Assembly: GCF_014698735.1 (NCBI RefSeq)
Contig: NZ_JACJTQ010000017.1
Span: 1 to 64,000, forward strand
Direction: 5' to 3'
Length of the DNA stretch: 64,000 nucleotides
Source: Anabaena catenula FACHB-362
Lineage (GTDB): Bacteria; Cyanobacteriota; Cyanobacteriia; Cyanobacteriales; Nostocaceae
Shown here: in pieces, positions 1 to 9,200 of the stretch
Layout of the letters: the number at the start of each line of letters is the position of its first letter
Position numbering within the stretch: position 1 is the first letter of the stretch
Translations under genes and position numbers: made by a program
The notes under the pieces: model-generated
What the model was told of the DNA's origin: nothing
The model's input: only the letters and a program-made list of their open reading frames with translations
Database searches by the model: none

Positions 1-1
1 G

Positions 2-112
2 GCATCTCTAACGCTTATTTTAGCGTACCAGCCAGCTACCTTTGCATTGGGGCATCTCACTTTTAAAAGCAGTGGCAGTAACACTTTAGCTATTTCCGGA
101 GATGTCTATTAA
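2..112 (+). CDS. 3' end of an unrecognised protein gene (partial)
   Basis: An open frame enters from the left edge and runs 36 codons to a TAA at 110-112. The readable tail ends in ...SGDVY and its codon use looks like that of the neighbours. No family can be named from so short a piece, and a chance open frame is possible. The 5' part lies outside the window. It would be convergent with the tRNA gene that follows. Confidence 0.35.
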   Translation, partial: ASLTLILAYQPATFALGHLTFKSSGSNTLAISGDVY

Positions 113-176
113 ATCTGATTGTGAATTCTTAGAGTTTAACAACGCGGTCAAATAATTTGGCAAGTGACATCAAAAA

Positions 177-250
177 TCGGGATGACTGGATTCGAACCAG
201 CGGCCCCTTCGTCCCGAACGAAGTGCGCTACCAAGCTGCGCCACATCCCG
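177..250 (-). tRNA. tRNA-Pro (anticodon CGG)
   Basis: Read on the minus strand, the sequence folds as a full cloverleaf. It has a 7-bp acceptor stem (CGGGATG with CATCCCG), a D stem GCGC/GCGC, an anticodon stem CTTCG/CGAAG with loop TTCGGGA (anticodon CGG, reading CCG proline codons), and a T arm with the invariant TTCGAAT loop. The discriminator base is A. The CCA tail is not encoded. A short run of T follows on the minus strand (171-177 region). Confidence 0.95.
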
Positions 251-375
251 CTATAAATATGACAAGTTAAATACAGTATACCACAATCACCAAAAAATAA
301 CAAATCTTCTATCTTTCACAGGGGTCTTTGCTTGCTAGGATTAGATGTGTAGAACTTCAGTGGTAAGAGTGGATT

Positions 376-1245
376 GTGACTGTAAAACCAGACTGGTTGC
401 GGGTAAAAGCGCCTCAGTGGGAGCGCGTTGGTAACGTTAAAGAAATTTTGCGGGATTTAGCCCTCAATACGGTTTGTGAGGAAGCGTCCTGTCCGAATAT
501 TGGTGAGTGCTTTAAGGCTGGTACTGCTACATTTTTGATTATGGGGCCAGCTTGTACCAGGGCTTGTCCTTATTGCGATATTGATTTTGAGAAAAAACCT
601 CAACCATTAGATCCTACCGAGCCGACGCGACTAGCCGAAGCTGTGCGGCGAATGCAACTTAATCATGTGGTGATTACTTCTGTCAATCGTGATGATTTAG
701 CGGATGGTGGTGCATCTCAGTTTGTACAGTGTATTACCGCAGTTCGCAGCGTCTCGCCCAATACTACGATTGAGGTGCTGATTCCTGATTTATGCGGAAA
801 TTGGGATGCACTGGAAATCATTCTGAAAGCTGCACCAGAGGTACTCAACCACAACACAGAAACGATACCACGTTTGTATCGTCGGGTACGTCCTCAAGGT
901 AATTATGAGCGAAGCATGGAATTATTAAAGCGAACGCACCAAATTGCTCCCAGCACCTATACCAAATCCGGTATTATGGTGGGCTTAGGTGAAACTGATG
1001 CTGAAGTTCGCCAAGTTATGCAAGATTTGCGAGCGGTGAATTGTGATATTTTGACAATTGGGCAATATCTCCAACCTAGTCAAAAACATTTGCAAATATC
1101 CGATTTTATCACTCCAGAAAAATTTGCAGATTGGAAAGCATACGGGGAAGAACTAGGTTTTTTACAAATTGTTTCTTCGCCATTGACAAGAAGTTCCTAT
1201 CATGCGGAGCAGGTTAGGGAATTAATAGAACGCTATCCCCGATAA
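376..1245 (+). CDS. lipA: Lipoyl synthase (radical SAM)
   Basis: LipA inserts two sulfur atoms into protein-bound octanoyl groups to make the lipoyl cofactor of 2-oxoacid dehydrogenases and glycine cleavage. Both iron-sulfur sites are visible. The auxiliary cluster cysteines are C34, C39 and C45 ([12 protein letters not shown]), and the radical SAM cysteines are C60, C64 and C67 (CTRACPYC). The 289 residues are normal for the family. The start is a GTG; no in-frame ATG lies nearby, and the usual N-terminal residues before the cysteine motif are present. Many cyanobacteria carry two lipA copies, and which one this is cannot be told from the window. It stands alone, followed by repeats and then gpsA. 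Confidence 0.95.
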   Translation: MTVKPDWLRVKAPQWERVGNVKEILRDLALNTVCEEASCPNIGECFKAGTATFLIMGPACTRACPYCDIDFEKKPQPLDPTEPTRLAEAVRRMQLNHVVITSVNRDDLADGGASQFVQCITAVRSVSPNTTIEVLIPDLCGNWDALEIILKAAPEVLNHNTETIPRLYRRVRPQGNYERSMELLKRTHQIAPSTYTKSGIMVGLGETDAEVRQVMQDLRAVNCDILTIGQYLQPSQKHLQISDFITPEKFADWKAYGEELGFLQIVSSPLTRSSYHAEQVRELIERYPR

Positions 1246-1382
1246 GGGGGTAGGGGAGCAGGGCGCAGGGGGCAAGGAGCAGGGGGCAGGGGAGCAGGGC
1301 GCAGGGCGCAGGGGAGTGTCAATACCTGTTGTCTTTTACCAATGACTAATGACCAATGACTAATGACCAATGACCAATGACT
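1246..1382. repeat. Short tandemly repeated sequences between lipA and gpsA
   Basis: The first half is a G-rich run built from variants of GGGGAGCAGGGCGCAGG. The second half (about 1340-1382) is a tandem heptamer of the CCAATGA / CTAATGA type repeated about six times. Such heptamers are widespread in Nostoc-type genomes. The last unit overlaps the proposed start codon of gpsA. Confidence 0.85.
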
Positions 1383-2321
1383 AATTCTAAAATCGAAAAT
1401 CCAAAATCTGTTGTTATTCTGGGTGCTGGTGCTTGGGGTACAGCCTTAGCAAATTTGGCACAGATAAACGGTCATCAAGTGTGCTTGTGGTCGCGTCAGG
1501 GTTCCCAGACTTTAGAAACAGTTTTATCAGATGCCGAAATAATCCTATCTGCTATCTCCATGAAAGGAGTGAGTAGTGTAGCCGCTTTAGTCAAGTCTTT
1601 CCCCTTATCTCCAGAGACAATTTTTGTCACAGCCACAAAGGGACTAGAACAGCAAACTACGCGCACACCGTCGCAAATTTGGCAAACAGAATTTCCTCAT
1701 CATCCAATAGTTGTGCTGTCTGGTCCAAATTTATCTCAAGAGATCGAACAGGAATTACCAGCTGCAACAGTAGTAGCCAGCAAAAATACAGCTGCTGCCC
1801 AAATGGTGCAACTGGTATTTTCTTCCAATCGGTTTCGTGTGTATACGAATCCTGACCCCGTGGGTGTAGAACTGGGGGGTACAATCAAGAATGTTATAGC
1901 GATCGCGGCTGGGGTATGTGATGGACTGCACCTAGGAACCAATGCTAAAGCGGCTTTAGTCACCCGTGGCTTGACAGAAATGGTTCGCATTGGTAACATC
2001 TTTGGTGCAAAGACGGAAACATTTTACGGTTTATCGGGTCTAGGGGATTTGTTAGCCACCTGCAATAGTCCCTTAAGTCGCAATTACCAAGTTGGATACC
2101 AGTTAGCTAGTGGCAAAACGCTCACAGAAATTCTCGCCGCTTTACCAGGAACCGCTGAAGGAGTGAACACTTGCCGGGTTTTGATGCAAATATCCCAGCA
2201 GCAAAATATCCCTATCCCTATTACTGAACAAGTTTATCGGTTACTTGAGGCTGAGGTGACACCTCGAGAAGCACTGGATGAACTAATGTTACGAGATATC
2301 AAGCCAGAATATAACCTATAG
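1377..2321 (+). CDS. gpsA: Glycerol-3-phosphate dehydrogenase [NAD(P)+]
   Basis: GpsA reduces dihydroxyacetone phosphate to sn-glycerol 3-phosphate, the backbone for membrane glycerolipids. The N-terminal Rossmann motif GAGAWGTALANLA is clear, followed by SGPNLSQEI, then KNVIAIAAGVCDG and the conserved GLSGLGDLLATC segment of the C-terminal catalytic domain. Its 314 residues and short linker after the first strand match cyanobacterial members. The first ATG lies inside the heptamer repeat, so the first ten or so residues (MTNSKIENPK) are repeat-influenced and unlikely to be conserved. The domain proper starts at about residue 11 (SVVILGAG). Confidence 0.95.
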   Translation: MTNSKIENPKSVVILGAGAWGTALANLAQINGHQVCLWSRQGSQTLETVLSDAEIILSAISMKGVSSVAALVKSFPLSPETIFVTATKGLEQQTTRTPSQIWQTEFPHHPIVVLSGPNLSQEIEQELPAATVVASKNTAAAQMVQLVFSSNRFRVYTNPDPVGVELGGTIKNVIAIAAGVCDGLHLGTNAKAALVTRGLTEMVRIGNIFGAKTETFYGLSGLGDLLATCNSPLSRNYQVGYQLASGKTLTEILAALPGTAEGVNTCRVLMQISQQQNIPIPITEQVYRLLEAEVTPREALDELMLRDIKPEYNL

Positions 2322-2878
2322 AGTTAAAGCTCTTGCCAAGCTACTCTATCAGCATTATTTCGTAACTCATCTCAGGCCATGACCAAATAATCACTAAAAA
2401 AAGTGTTAAATCGTCAGGAAATTACCTCCCTAGTCGTGTAAATATAACTATGTACTTTATAAACAGCAAAATTACTAGGAATATGTTTATACCGGGTTAT
2501 AAAAATAACAGCTGATTTGGCTTGGAAATGTAATGTTAACTCAGTAATTCCTAATTTACAGCCTAGTACCGCTTTGCAGAATTCGTAATTCTTAATTACT
2601 GTTCTGTCAAGGCTTTAGACATTTCAAATGCGTGACTGATTGACGCGGCGCTGTAATAGCTGTAGCTCAAAATAGCTATTGGTTAAATCAAAAAACTATA
2701 GTTGCCGATCAAGTAAAATGTAGCAAAAATAACCAGTACAAAAATTAGCAAAAAATTGTACTGTAAAAATCAACAATGTTAGTTCATCGTGAATTACGGG
2801 AACAATAGCAACAGTTGATTAGCTGACCGTAATTTTAGCTGACCGTAATCTATTGTTACCTGGAGCAATTAAGACATT
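2322..2878. other. Intergenic region upstream of sigC
   Basis: This 557-base AT-rich spacer holds no credible gene. A copy of a dispersed repeat beginning CTAGTACCGCTTT lies at 2563-2600. The last 80 bases contain the inverted and direct repeats listed separately and probably form the sigC leader. The rest shows nothing recognisable. Confidence 0.6.
2796..2860 (+). promoter_or_regulatory. Possible leader stem-loop / operator before sigC
   Basis: GGAACAATAG (2799-2808) can pair with CTATTGTTACC (2850-2860) with one bulge. The loop carries a perfect 15-base direct repeat, TTAGCTGACCGTAAT, at 2819-2833 and 2835-2849, plus a shorter inverted match ATTACGG at 2793-2799. The structure ends directly before the Shine-Dalgarno-like TGGAG (2861-2865) of sigC. 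A tandem operator or a translation-controlling hairpin is inferred. I recognise no described element. Confidence 0.4.
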
Positions 2879-4126
2879 ATGCCAGCAACATCTTTTTACA
2901 CAGATGCCGCCTACGATTCCCAAAAGTCTAGACCCACATTAGACTCTGATCTAACTATTGATGACAGCAATTTGTCGCTAGATGATCTACAAGATCTGGA
3001 AATAGCTGCTGTTGATTCTCATCATGCTGCTAACAACAACCGTAGGAGTACAGACTTAGTACGTCTATATCTTCAAGAAATTGGTCAAGTGCGGTTATTA
3101 GGCCGAGATGAAGAAGTTGCAGAAGCCCAAAAAGTACAGCGATATTTGCGGATACGAATAGTGCTTGCTAACGCTGCTAAGGAAGGTGATGCTGTGATTG
3201 CCCCCTATCTTCGGTTAATCGAAGTTCAGGAGCGGTTAGCATCTGAATTGGGACATCGTCCGTCTTTAGAAAGGTGGGCGACTACTGCTGGTCTGAACTT
3301 AGCAGATCTCAAGCCGACTTTATCAGAAGGTAAACGCCGCTGGGCAGAAATTGCTAAGTTGACGGTGGAAGAACTAGAAAAAGTTCAGTCCCAAGGACTT
3401 CAATCTAAAGAACACATGATTAAGGCCAATCTGCGCCTCGTGGTTTCTGTGGCCAAGAAGTATCAAAATCGTGGCTTAGAATTGTTGGATTTAGTCCAAG
3501 AAGGCACTCTAGGTTTAGAGCGAGCCGTAGAAAAATTTGACCCCACTAAGGGCTATCGTTTTAGTACCTATGCTTATTGGTGGATTCGGCAGGGAATTAC
3601 CAGAGCGATCGCCACTTCTAGCCGCACAATCCGCTTACCTGTTCATATTACAGAGAAACTTAACAAAATTAAAAAAGCCCAACGTAAAATTGCTCAAGAA
3701 AAAGGTCGCACTCCTACCTTAGAAGACTTAGCAATTGAATTAGATATGACCCCTGCCCAAGTCAGGGAAGTTTTGTTGCGTGTACCTCGATCCGTTTCTT
3801 TAGAAACCAAAGTCGGCAAAGATAAAGATACTGAGTTGGGCGAATTGCTGGAGACTGATAGTGTTACTCCAGAAGAGATGTTGATGCGAGAGTCTTTACA
3901 AAAAGATTTGCAAAATCTACTAGAAGATTTAACTAGCCGTGAGCGTGATGTCATCCTCATGCGCTTTGGTTTATCCGATGGTCATTCTTACTCATTAGCT
4001 GAAATTGGCCGCGCCCTTGACTTATCAAGAGAACGTGTACGGCAAATTGAATCCAAGGCTTTGCAGAAGTTACGCCAACCCAAACGCCGTAACCTGATCC
4101 GCGACTATTTAGAGTCTCTAACTTAG
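2879..4126 (+). CDS. sigC: Group 2 RNA polymerase sigma factor, SigC type
   Basis: This 415-residue sigma-70 family protein directs RNA polymerase to alternative promoters. Region 1.2 (DLVRLYLQEIGQVRLLGRDEE, about residues 60-80), region 2 (ending RFSTYAYWWIRQGITRAI), region 3 and the region 4.2 helix-turn-helix (SLAEIGRALDLSRERVRQIE) are all intact. The N-terminus MPATSFYTDAAY and the gene order with a Fur-type gene just downstream agree with SigC of Anabaena as I remember it; this was not checked. In those organisms SigC is a non-essential sigma factor linked to nitrogen or carbon stress and development. The ATG at 2879 follows a weak TGGAG. Confidence 0.9.
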   Translation: MPATSFYTDAAYDSQKSRPTLDSDLTIDDSNLSLDDLQDLEIAAVDSHHAANNNRRSTDLVRLYLQEIGQVRLLGRDEEVAEAQKVQRYLRIRIVLANAAKEGDAVIAPYLRLIEVQERLASELGHRPSLERWATTAGLNLADLKPTLSEGKRRWAEIAKLTVEELEKVQSQGLQSKEHMIKANLRLVVSVAKKYQNRGLELLDLVQEGTLGLERAVEKFDPTKGYRFSTYAYWWIRQGITRAIATSSRTIRLPVHITEKLNKIKKAQRKIAQEKGRTPTLEDLAIELDMTPAQVREVLLRVPRSVSLETKVGKDKDTELGELLETDSVTPEEMLMRESLQKDLQNLLEDLTSRERDVILMRFGLSDGHSYSLAEIGRALDLSRERVRQIESKALQKLRQPKRRNLIRDYLESLT

Positions 4127-4140
4127 TACCCGATACAGAA

Positions 4141-4173
4141 GGTGAAAAGCTGGTGACATCAGCTTTTGCTACC
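4141..4173 (+). terminator. Hairpin downstream of sigC
   Basis: AAAAGCTG (4145-4152) pairs with CAGCTTTT (4160-4167) around a seven-base loop, and flanking GGT/ACC can extend the stem. There is no long T-tract after it, so it may be a weak terminator or an mRNA-end stabiliser. Confidence 0.5.
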
Positions 4174-4452
4174 TTTCTGGATTTAAGTTAATTTTGGCGA
4201 TTTTCTACTAGAGCAGGTAACTCTTAACTGCTAACAGGCTAGAAAGTCTTTTGGAATATGGTTTTTATTACCAGCTGATATCAATACGCTAACTAGCAAC
4301 GGCTATCATTATCAAATTTTAACCTTGAGGTTTGAGATTGTCACCGGACAACTGACCAAATAGCAAATATTATCAATAAGCTGTGATTGTTGCAAATCCA
4401 GCCGAAAATTTGCTATATTCTCAATTAACAGGCTTTGTTGAGAAAATTTAGT
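4174..4452. promoter_or_regulatory. furA upstream region with predicted promoter
   Basis: A sigma-70-like promoter can be drawn from TTGCAA at 4390-4395 and TATATT at 4414-4419 with an 18-base spacer, 33 bases before the furA ATG. The region also has AT-rich stretches where Fur boxes could lie, but none is clear enough to place. The remainder shows no gene. Confidence 0.4.
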
Positions 4453-4908
4453 ATGACTGTCTACACAACTGGTTCACTCAAGGCAGAACTAAACGACCGA
4501 GGCTGGCGTTTAACTCCACAGCGAGAAACAATTCTACACATTTTCCAAGAACTTCCGCAAGGTGAACATTTAAGCGCCGAGGATCTTTATCATCGCTTAG
4601 AAACTGACGGTGAAGGTATAAGTCTATCAACTATCTATCGGACTTTGAAGTTGATGGCGAGAATGGGGATTTTACGGGAACTAGAACTGGGTGAAGGGCA
4701 TAAACATTATGAACTTAACCAGCCCTACCCCCATCATCACCATCACCTCATTTGTGTCAAGTGCAACGCTACTATTGAGTTCAAAAACGAGTCAATTTTA
4801 AAAATTGGCACAAAAACAGCCCAAAAAGAAGGGTTTCACCTACTTGACTGTCAACTGACAATTCATGCAGTCTGTCCCAAATGCCAAAGGGCATTAATGC
4901 CGCTTTAG
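4453..4908 (+). CDS. furA: Ferric uptake regulator, FurA type
   Basis: This is an iron-responsive (and, in Anabaena, haem- and redox-responsive) DNA-binding repressor of 151 residues. It has an N-terminal winged helix (RGWRLTPQRETIL, STIYRTLKLMARMGIL), the metal-binding histidine run HHHHH (residues 94-98), and the zinc or redox cysteine pairs C101/C104 and C141/C144 with C133. A frame extends up to a TTG at 4435, but the ATG at 4453 gives the family's normal N-terminus MTVYT and was chosen. It lies just after sigC on the same strand and converges with the next gene, from which antisense readthrough is plausible. Confidence 0.93.
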   Translation: MTVYTTGSLKAELNDRGWRLTPQRETILHIFQELPQGEHLSAEDLYHRLETDGEGISLSTIYRTLKLMARMGILRELELGEGHKHYELNQPYPHHHHHLICVKCNATIEFKNESILKIGTKTAQKEGFHLLDCQLTIHAVCPKCQRALMPL

Positions 4909-5127
4909 CACCGAGGTGGGATAACTAGATAAAAACCCTCTGGGTCTCCGTGTCCGCACTAATTATAAGTATTCAAGCAGACACGATATAATCAGTGAGT
5001 TGGGGAATCATCTGCCACGTTTAAGCGAATTTAATGGGAATGAAGCAGTATTACTGGAGGAAATAAAGTTTGTTTCATCAGCTTTTTAACTTTTTGTAAC
5101 TGGATCAGCTATTTCTGCCGTACTGTG
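4909..5127. other. Convergent intergenic region between furA and the peptidoglycan-binding gene
   Basis: This is a 219-base gap between two converging genes. No GC-rich hairpin followed by a T-tract is visible for either direction. That absence is what would allow transcription from the minus-strand gene to continue across furA. Confidence 0.45.
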
Positions 5128-6237
5128 CTAAAAGTTGCCACTGATGATATCACCGGGGCTAACGCCATAGAATTCTTGGGCGCGTTTCATTGCTTTTTTG
5201 GTGTCTTCTGCCATGATGCCGTTGATTGGGCCTTTATAAAAACCTTTCTCCTGTAGTCGCATTTGAACTTGCAAGACACTAAAATCGCTTTTGGGTGAAG
5301 TTTTGACTAAGTTATGTAACTTAGAGCGAGTAGCAGTTCCAGCAATGCTGTTGGCTTCTAAGTGATGATTTTTTTGAAAGCGACTAACAGCATTTGCTGT
5401 GTAGGAACCATAGTAACCATTGGGTTGTCCGTCTAGATATCCAGCTTTGATTAATTGTTCTTGGAGAATTCTGACGGCTTCACCGCGATCGCCTAAACTG
5501 AGTTGATCTCGATTAATTTCCTGTTGGGAAGTATCTTCTCCACTTTCTGCATTTACTGGGGGTAATTTGGCCAGTGTAGTCGGTCCAACAACACCGTCAG
5601 AGTTTAACTTATAAGCTTTTTGGAATCGCATGACAGCTTCCTCGGTAATCGGACCAAATATGCCACTAGGATTCCCAAAATAAAAACCAGCAATTCGCAA
5701 GCGTGCTTGTAAAACTTTCACATTTTCACCTTCATCACCTTTAGTAATGAGGTTAGGATTTTGGCGCTTGTTAGTTGCTGAACGAGGAGTACTGTTTGTG
5801 GTTCTTTGCGTCGGTGCTGTAGCTGTTTTAGTTTTTGTACTCCCTGGCTTTTTCTGCCAACTTTCTAATTTTTGCCAAGTTTTAACTTCAACAACACCAT
5901 TCATCGGTAAACCCACAGCTTTTTGAAACTGTCGGACAGCATCTTCTGTGGGAGAGTCATAGACTTCAGTGATGGGATCTCGATAAAAACCTGCTGTGTT
6001 TAACTTTTGTTGCAGATTTTTGACAGAAGGGCCTTGATCGCCTTTTTCTAATGCCAAAACGCTACCAACAGCACTGAAAATAGAGAGAATTAAAACAAGG
6101 GGAAGCATATACTTCCAAGCCTTGCTAGAAAGACGTTTCCAGTCTGGTACGGTTGCTGGGTGAAATAGAGAAGCTAATTCACCAAATTCACTATCTTCAT
6201 AGGCAAAAGCTAGGTGCAAATACGCTATATTTTCCAT
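5128..6237 (-). CDS. Membrane-anchored protein with repeated peptidoglycan-binding domains
   Basis: The 369-residue protein has a short cytoplasmic N-terminus, one membrane segment at about residues 41-62 (YMLPLVLILSIFSAVGSVLA), and then repeated PG_binding_1 modules. The units starting near residues 66, 168 and 246 share the pattern GDxGxxVxxLQxxLxxAGFY...G.y...TxxAVxxFQ, and a fourth partial unit sits at the C-terminus. A low-complexity Thr/Lys/Asn linker lies near residue 140. It probably binds cell-wall glycan outside the cytoplasmic membrane; no catalytic domain is seen. It converges on furA. In Anabaena PCC 7120 a homologue in this position is, from memory, transcribed through furA to make an antisense RNA. 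Confidence 0.85.
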   Translation of the reverse strand: MENIAYLHLAFAYEDSEFGELASLFHPATVPDWKRLSSKAWKYMLPLVLILSIFSAVGSVLALEKGDQGPSVKNLQQKLNTAGFYRDPITEVYDSPTEDAVRQFQKAVGLPMNGVVEVKTWQKLESWQKKPGSTKTKTATAPTQRTTNSTPRSATNKRQNPNLITKGDEGENVKVLQARLRIAGFYFGNPSGIFGPITEEAVMRFQKAYKLNSDGVVGPTTLAKLPPVNAESGEDTSQQEINRDQLSLGDRGEAVRILQEQLIKAGYLDGQPNGYYGSYTANAVSRFQKNHHLEANSIAGTATRSKLHNLVKTSPKSDFSVLQVQMRLQEKGFYKGPINGIMAEDTKKAMKRAQEFYGVSPGDIISGNF

Positions 6238-6256
6238 ATTTGTTTCCTACACCACT

Positions 6257-9200
6257 TTATATTTCTTCAATTGCTGCTTCAGCTTGATGTACTAGGTTTC
6301 GCAAATCGTCCAATGTCTGTGTGCTGACATCCTGCCATAAACCGCGCTGATGTGCTTCTAGTAGCCTTTCGGAAATATCACGCAACGCCCAGGGGTTCTT
6401 TTCTTGGATGAATTCACAGACAATTGGATCTTGTAAATATGCCTGGACGATGCCCTGATACATATGATCTTCTACACATTGAGCGGTAGCATCGTAGGCA
6501 AATAAGAAATCTACCGTCGCGGCCATTTCAAATGCACCTTTATAACCGTGACGCATAACTCCGGCTATCCATTTGGGATTAACTACACGAGAACGATATA
6601 CCCGCGCAATTTCTGCTTTGAGTTGGCGGACTTTTGGCTGGCTGGGAATGGAATTGTCACCAAAATAGGTTTGGGGATTTTTCCCTTGGAGAGAACGCAC
6701 CGCTGCGGTTAAGCCACCCTGAAATTGGTAATAATCATCAGAATCGAGTAAGTCGTGTTCCCGATTGTCTTGATTGTGCAACACAATTTGCATTTGCTTC
6801 AAGCGTTGCTCAAATGCTGCGGGAGAAGAGGCAGGGGAGCAGGGAGCAGGGAGCAAGGGAGAAGAATTGTCTTCTGTAAACTGACTAGAAGAATAAGCGT
6901 AAGAACTCCAATTCATGTAGGCGCGGGCTAAATCTTGATCATCTTGCCAGTTTTGGGAGGCGATTAAGCCTTGGAGTCCTGCACCGTAAGCACCTGGTTT
7001 AGAACCAAAGACGCGATATTGCGATCGCTCTTGTGCCGCTTCTAAACTTAAACCCTCTTGAGTCCATAAGTCAGTATCTTGACGAACTGCATCTGCTAAG
7101 GGGTTTTCTGCTGCGGGTTCATCTAATGCAGCTACGGCTGTTACAGCTTGGGAAAATAAATCAATCAAGTTGGGAAAAGCATCTCGGAAAAATCCCGAAA
7201 TTCTTAAAGTTACATCCACACGGGGACGACCCAAAATAGATAAGGGCAAAATTTCAAAATCTACTACTCTTCTGGCTGCACCATCCCAAACAGGTTGAAC
7301 ACCGATTAAAGCCAAAGCCTCGGCCATATCATCACCACCCGTCCGCATGGTAGCAGTTCCCCATAATGATAAACCTAATGTTTTGGGATATTCTCCATGT
7401 TCTTGGGTGTAGGTTTCAATTAAGGTTTCGGCTGCGTTTCTGCCGATATCCCAAGCGGTTTCTGTGGGAATGGCGCGAATGTCAACGGCGTAAAAGTTTT
7501 TCCCTGTGGGGAGGACTTCTGGCCTGCCGCGTGTGGGTGCGCCGGAAGCAGCACTGGGAATGTATTTTCCATCAAGTCCGCGTAAGAAGTTGGTGATTTC
7601 TTCGTCGGTTTTTTGCAGTGCGGGGAGGAGTTTAGATTCTATCCAATCAAGGGTAGTACCGAGTACCGTTAGCGATAGCGGGGCGTTTAGCCCGTACCGA
7701 GTATCGAGTGTTGAGTTATTAGTAATAAGTTGTTCTACTAAAAAGGCGGCTTCTTGTTCTAGGAGTTCTACGACATCGCCGATGATGCGGGAAGAGTTTA
7801 GTCTCTCGCAGAGGAGGACACTTGCTTGGGCGGGTTTCCCGACTTGTGCAAAGTGTCCGTCGCGCAGAGACGCAGAGAGGGTTTGCGGAGGGGTGAAGGG
7901 GGTTGAAAAGTGGTCGGTGAGGGGGTCTATGTCTAAGCCCCATTCTTGGGCTATGGCGCGGGTAATGCCGATAGAATGGCGGTTGGGGAGGCGAGCGATC
8001 GCTACTATTAAGTCTCGCAGTTGTGTACCTTGCGGACATTTACCGAAAATGTGTAAGCCGTCGCGGATTTGGGCTTCTTTGAGTTCGCACAAATAGCCAT
8101 CTAGGGAATTTAAGATTAAGGTTTCAAAGTTGACGATGTCTTTTTCGTCGGTAATTCCTAAATCTTTATAGAGATTTTCTTTGATGACTAGTTCCTGAAT
8201 GCGATCGCGTATTGTTGGTAAACGGGTAGGATCTAAACTTTCGGCTTCGTAGTATTCATCAATTAAATTTTCTACCTGTTGCAAGGGGCCATATAGTTCA
8301 GCACGAGTCATTGGCGGTGTTAGATGGTCAATTATTACCGCCTGGGCGCGACGTTTTGCTTGAGAACCTTCTCCAGGATCGTTGACAATAAATGGGTACA
8401 GGTGCGGCATTGCCCCAAAAGCTACTTCGGGATAACAAGTTTTAGATAAGGCAATACTTTTACCAGGTAGCCATTCTAAGTTTCCATGTTTGCCGACATG
8501 AGCGATCGCATCAGCCCCAAAACAACTGGAATTTTTTTCCCGTACCCAATAGTAAAAAGCTAAATAAGCGTGAGTTGGTTCTAAATCTGGTGCATGATAA
8601 TTCAAACTAGGGTCAAGATCATAACCCCGTGAAGGCTGAATACCTACAAATACATTGCCAAATTGAATCCCCGCAATAGGTAAAATCTCCCCCTCCTCTG
8701 CGACCTCTGCGCCTCTGCGGTTCGTTTCTCCAAATAACCCCCAACGCTCACTAATACCTTCCTGCACAGCCTCTGGTAAAGTGGCAAAATACTCTTGATA
8801 TTCTGTTGCCGAAAGACTTTGCTGTACTGCTTTCCAATCTCTTCCTTCTGGATCATTGGTAACGCCAGATGTGAGAAGTTGAATTAATTCATCTCCTGTA
8901 GCTGGGATATCTCCCACTTCATAACCAGCTAACTGTAAAGCTTTGAGAATTTCCACACAACTGGCGGGAGTGTCGAGTCCTACGCCATTAGCAAGGCGAC
9001 CGTTGGTGTTGGGGTAATTTGCTAAAATTAGGGCTATACGGCGTTCTTGGGGTGGTTTAACTCTTAATCGAACCCAATTAGCTGCCAGCTGTACGACAAA
9101 CTCAATGCGATCGCTTACCGGTTCATAAACTACCACATCGGTTTCTAAGTCATGATTGCGAGTTTGCAAAGTTTTAAAAGACACAGCCCGACTAATAATT

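Noticed and set aside
7500-7570. The PTRGRPEVLPTGKNF segment of CobN as another repeat insertion
   Set aside because: Residues around VLPTGKN are conserved in CobN and ChlH proteins, so this part is native despite its higher GC.
7506-8096. A 196-codon plus-strand frame within cobN
   Set aside because: It runs antisense through conserved CobN sequence and repeat insertions and has no recognisable protein similarity.
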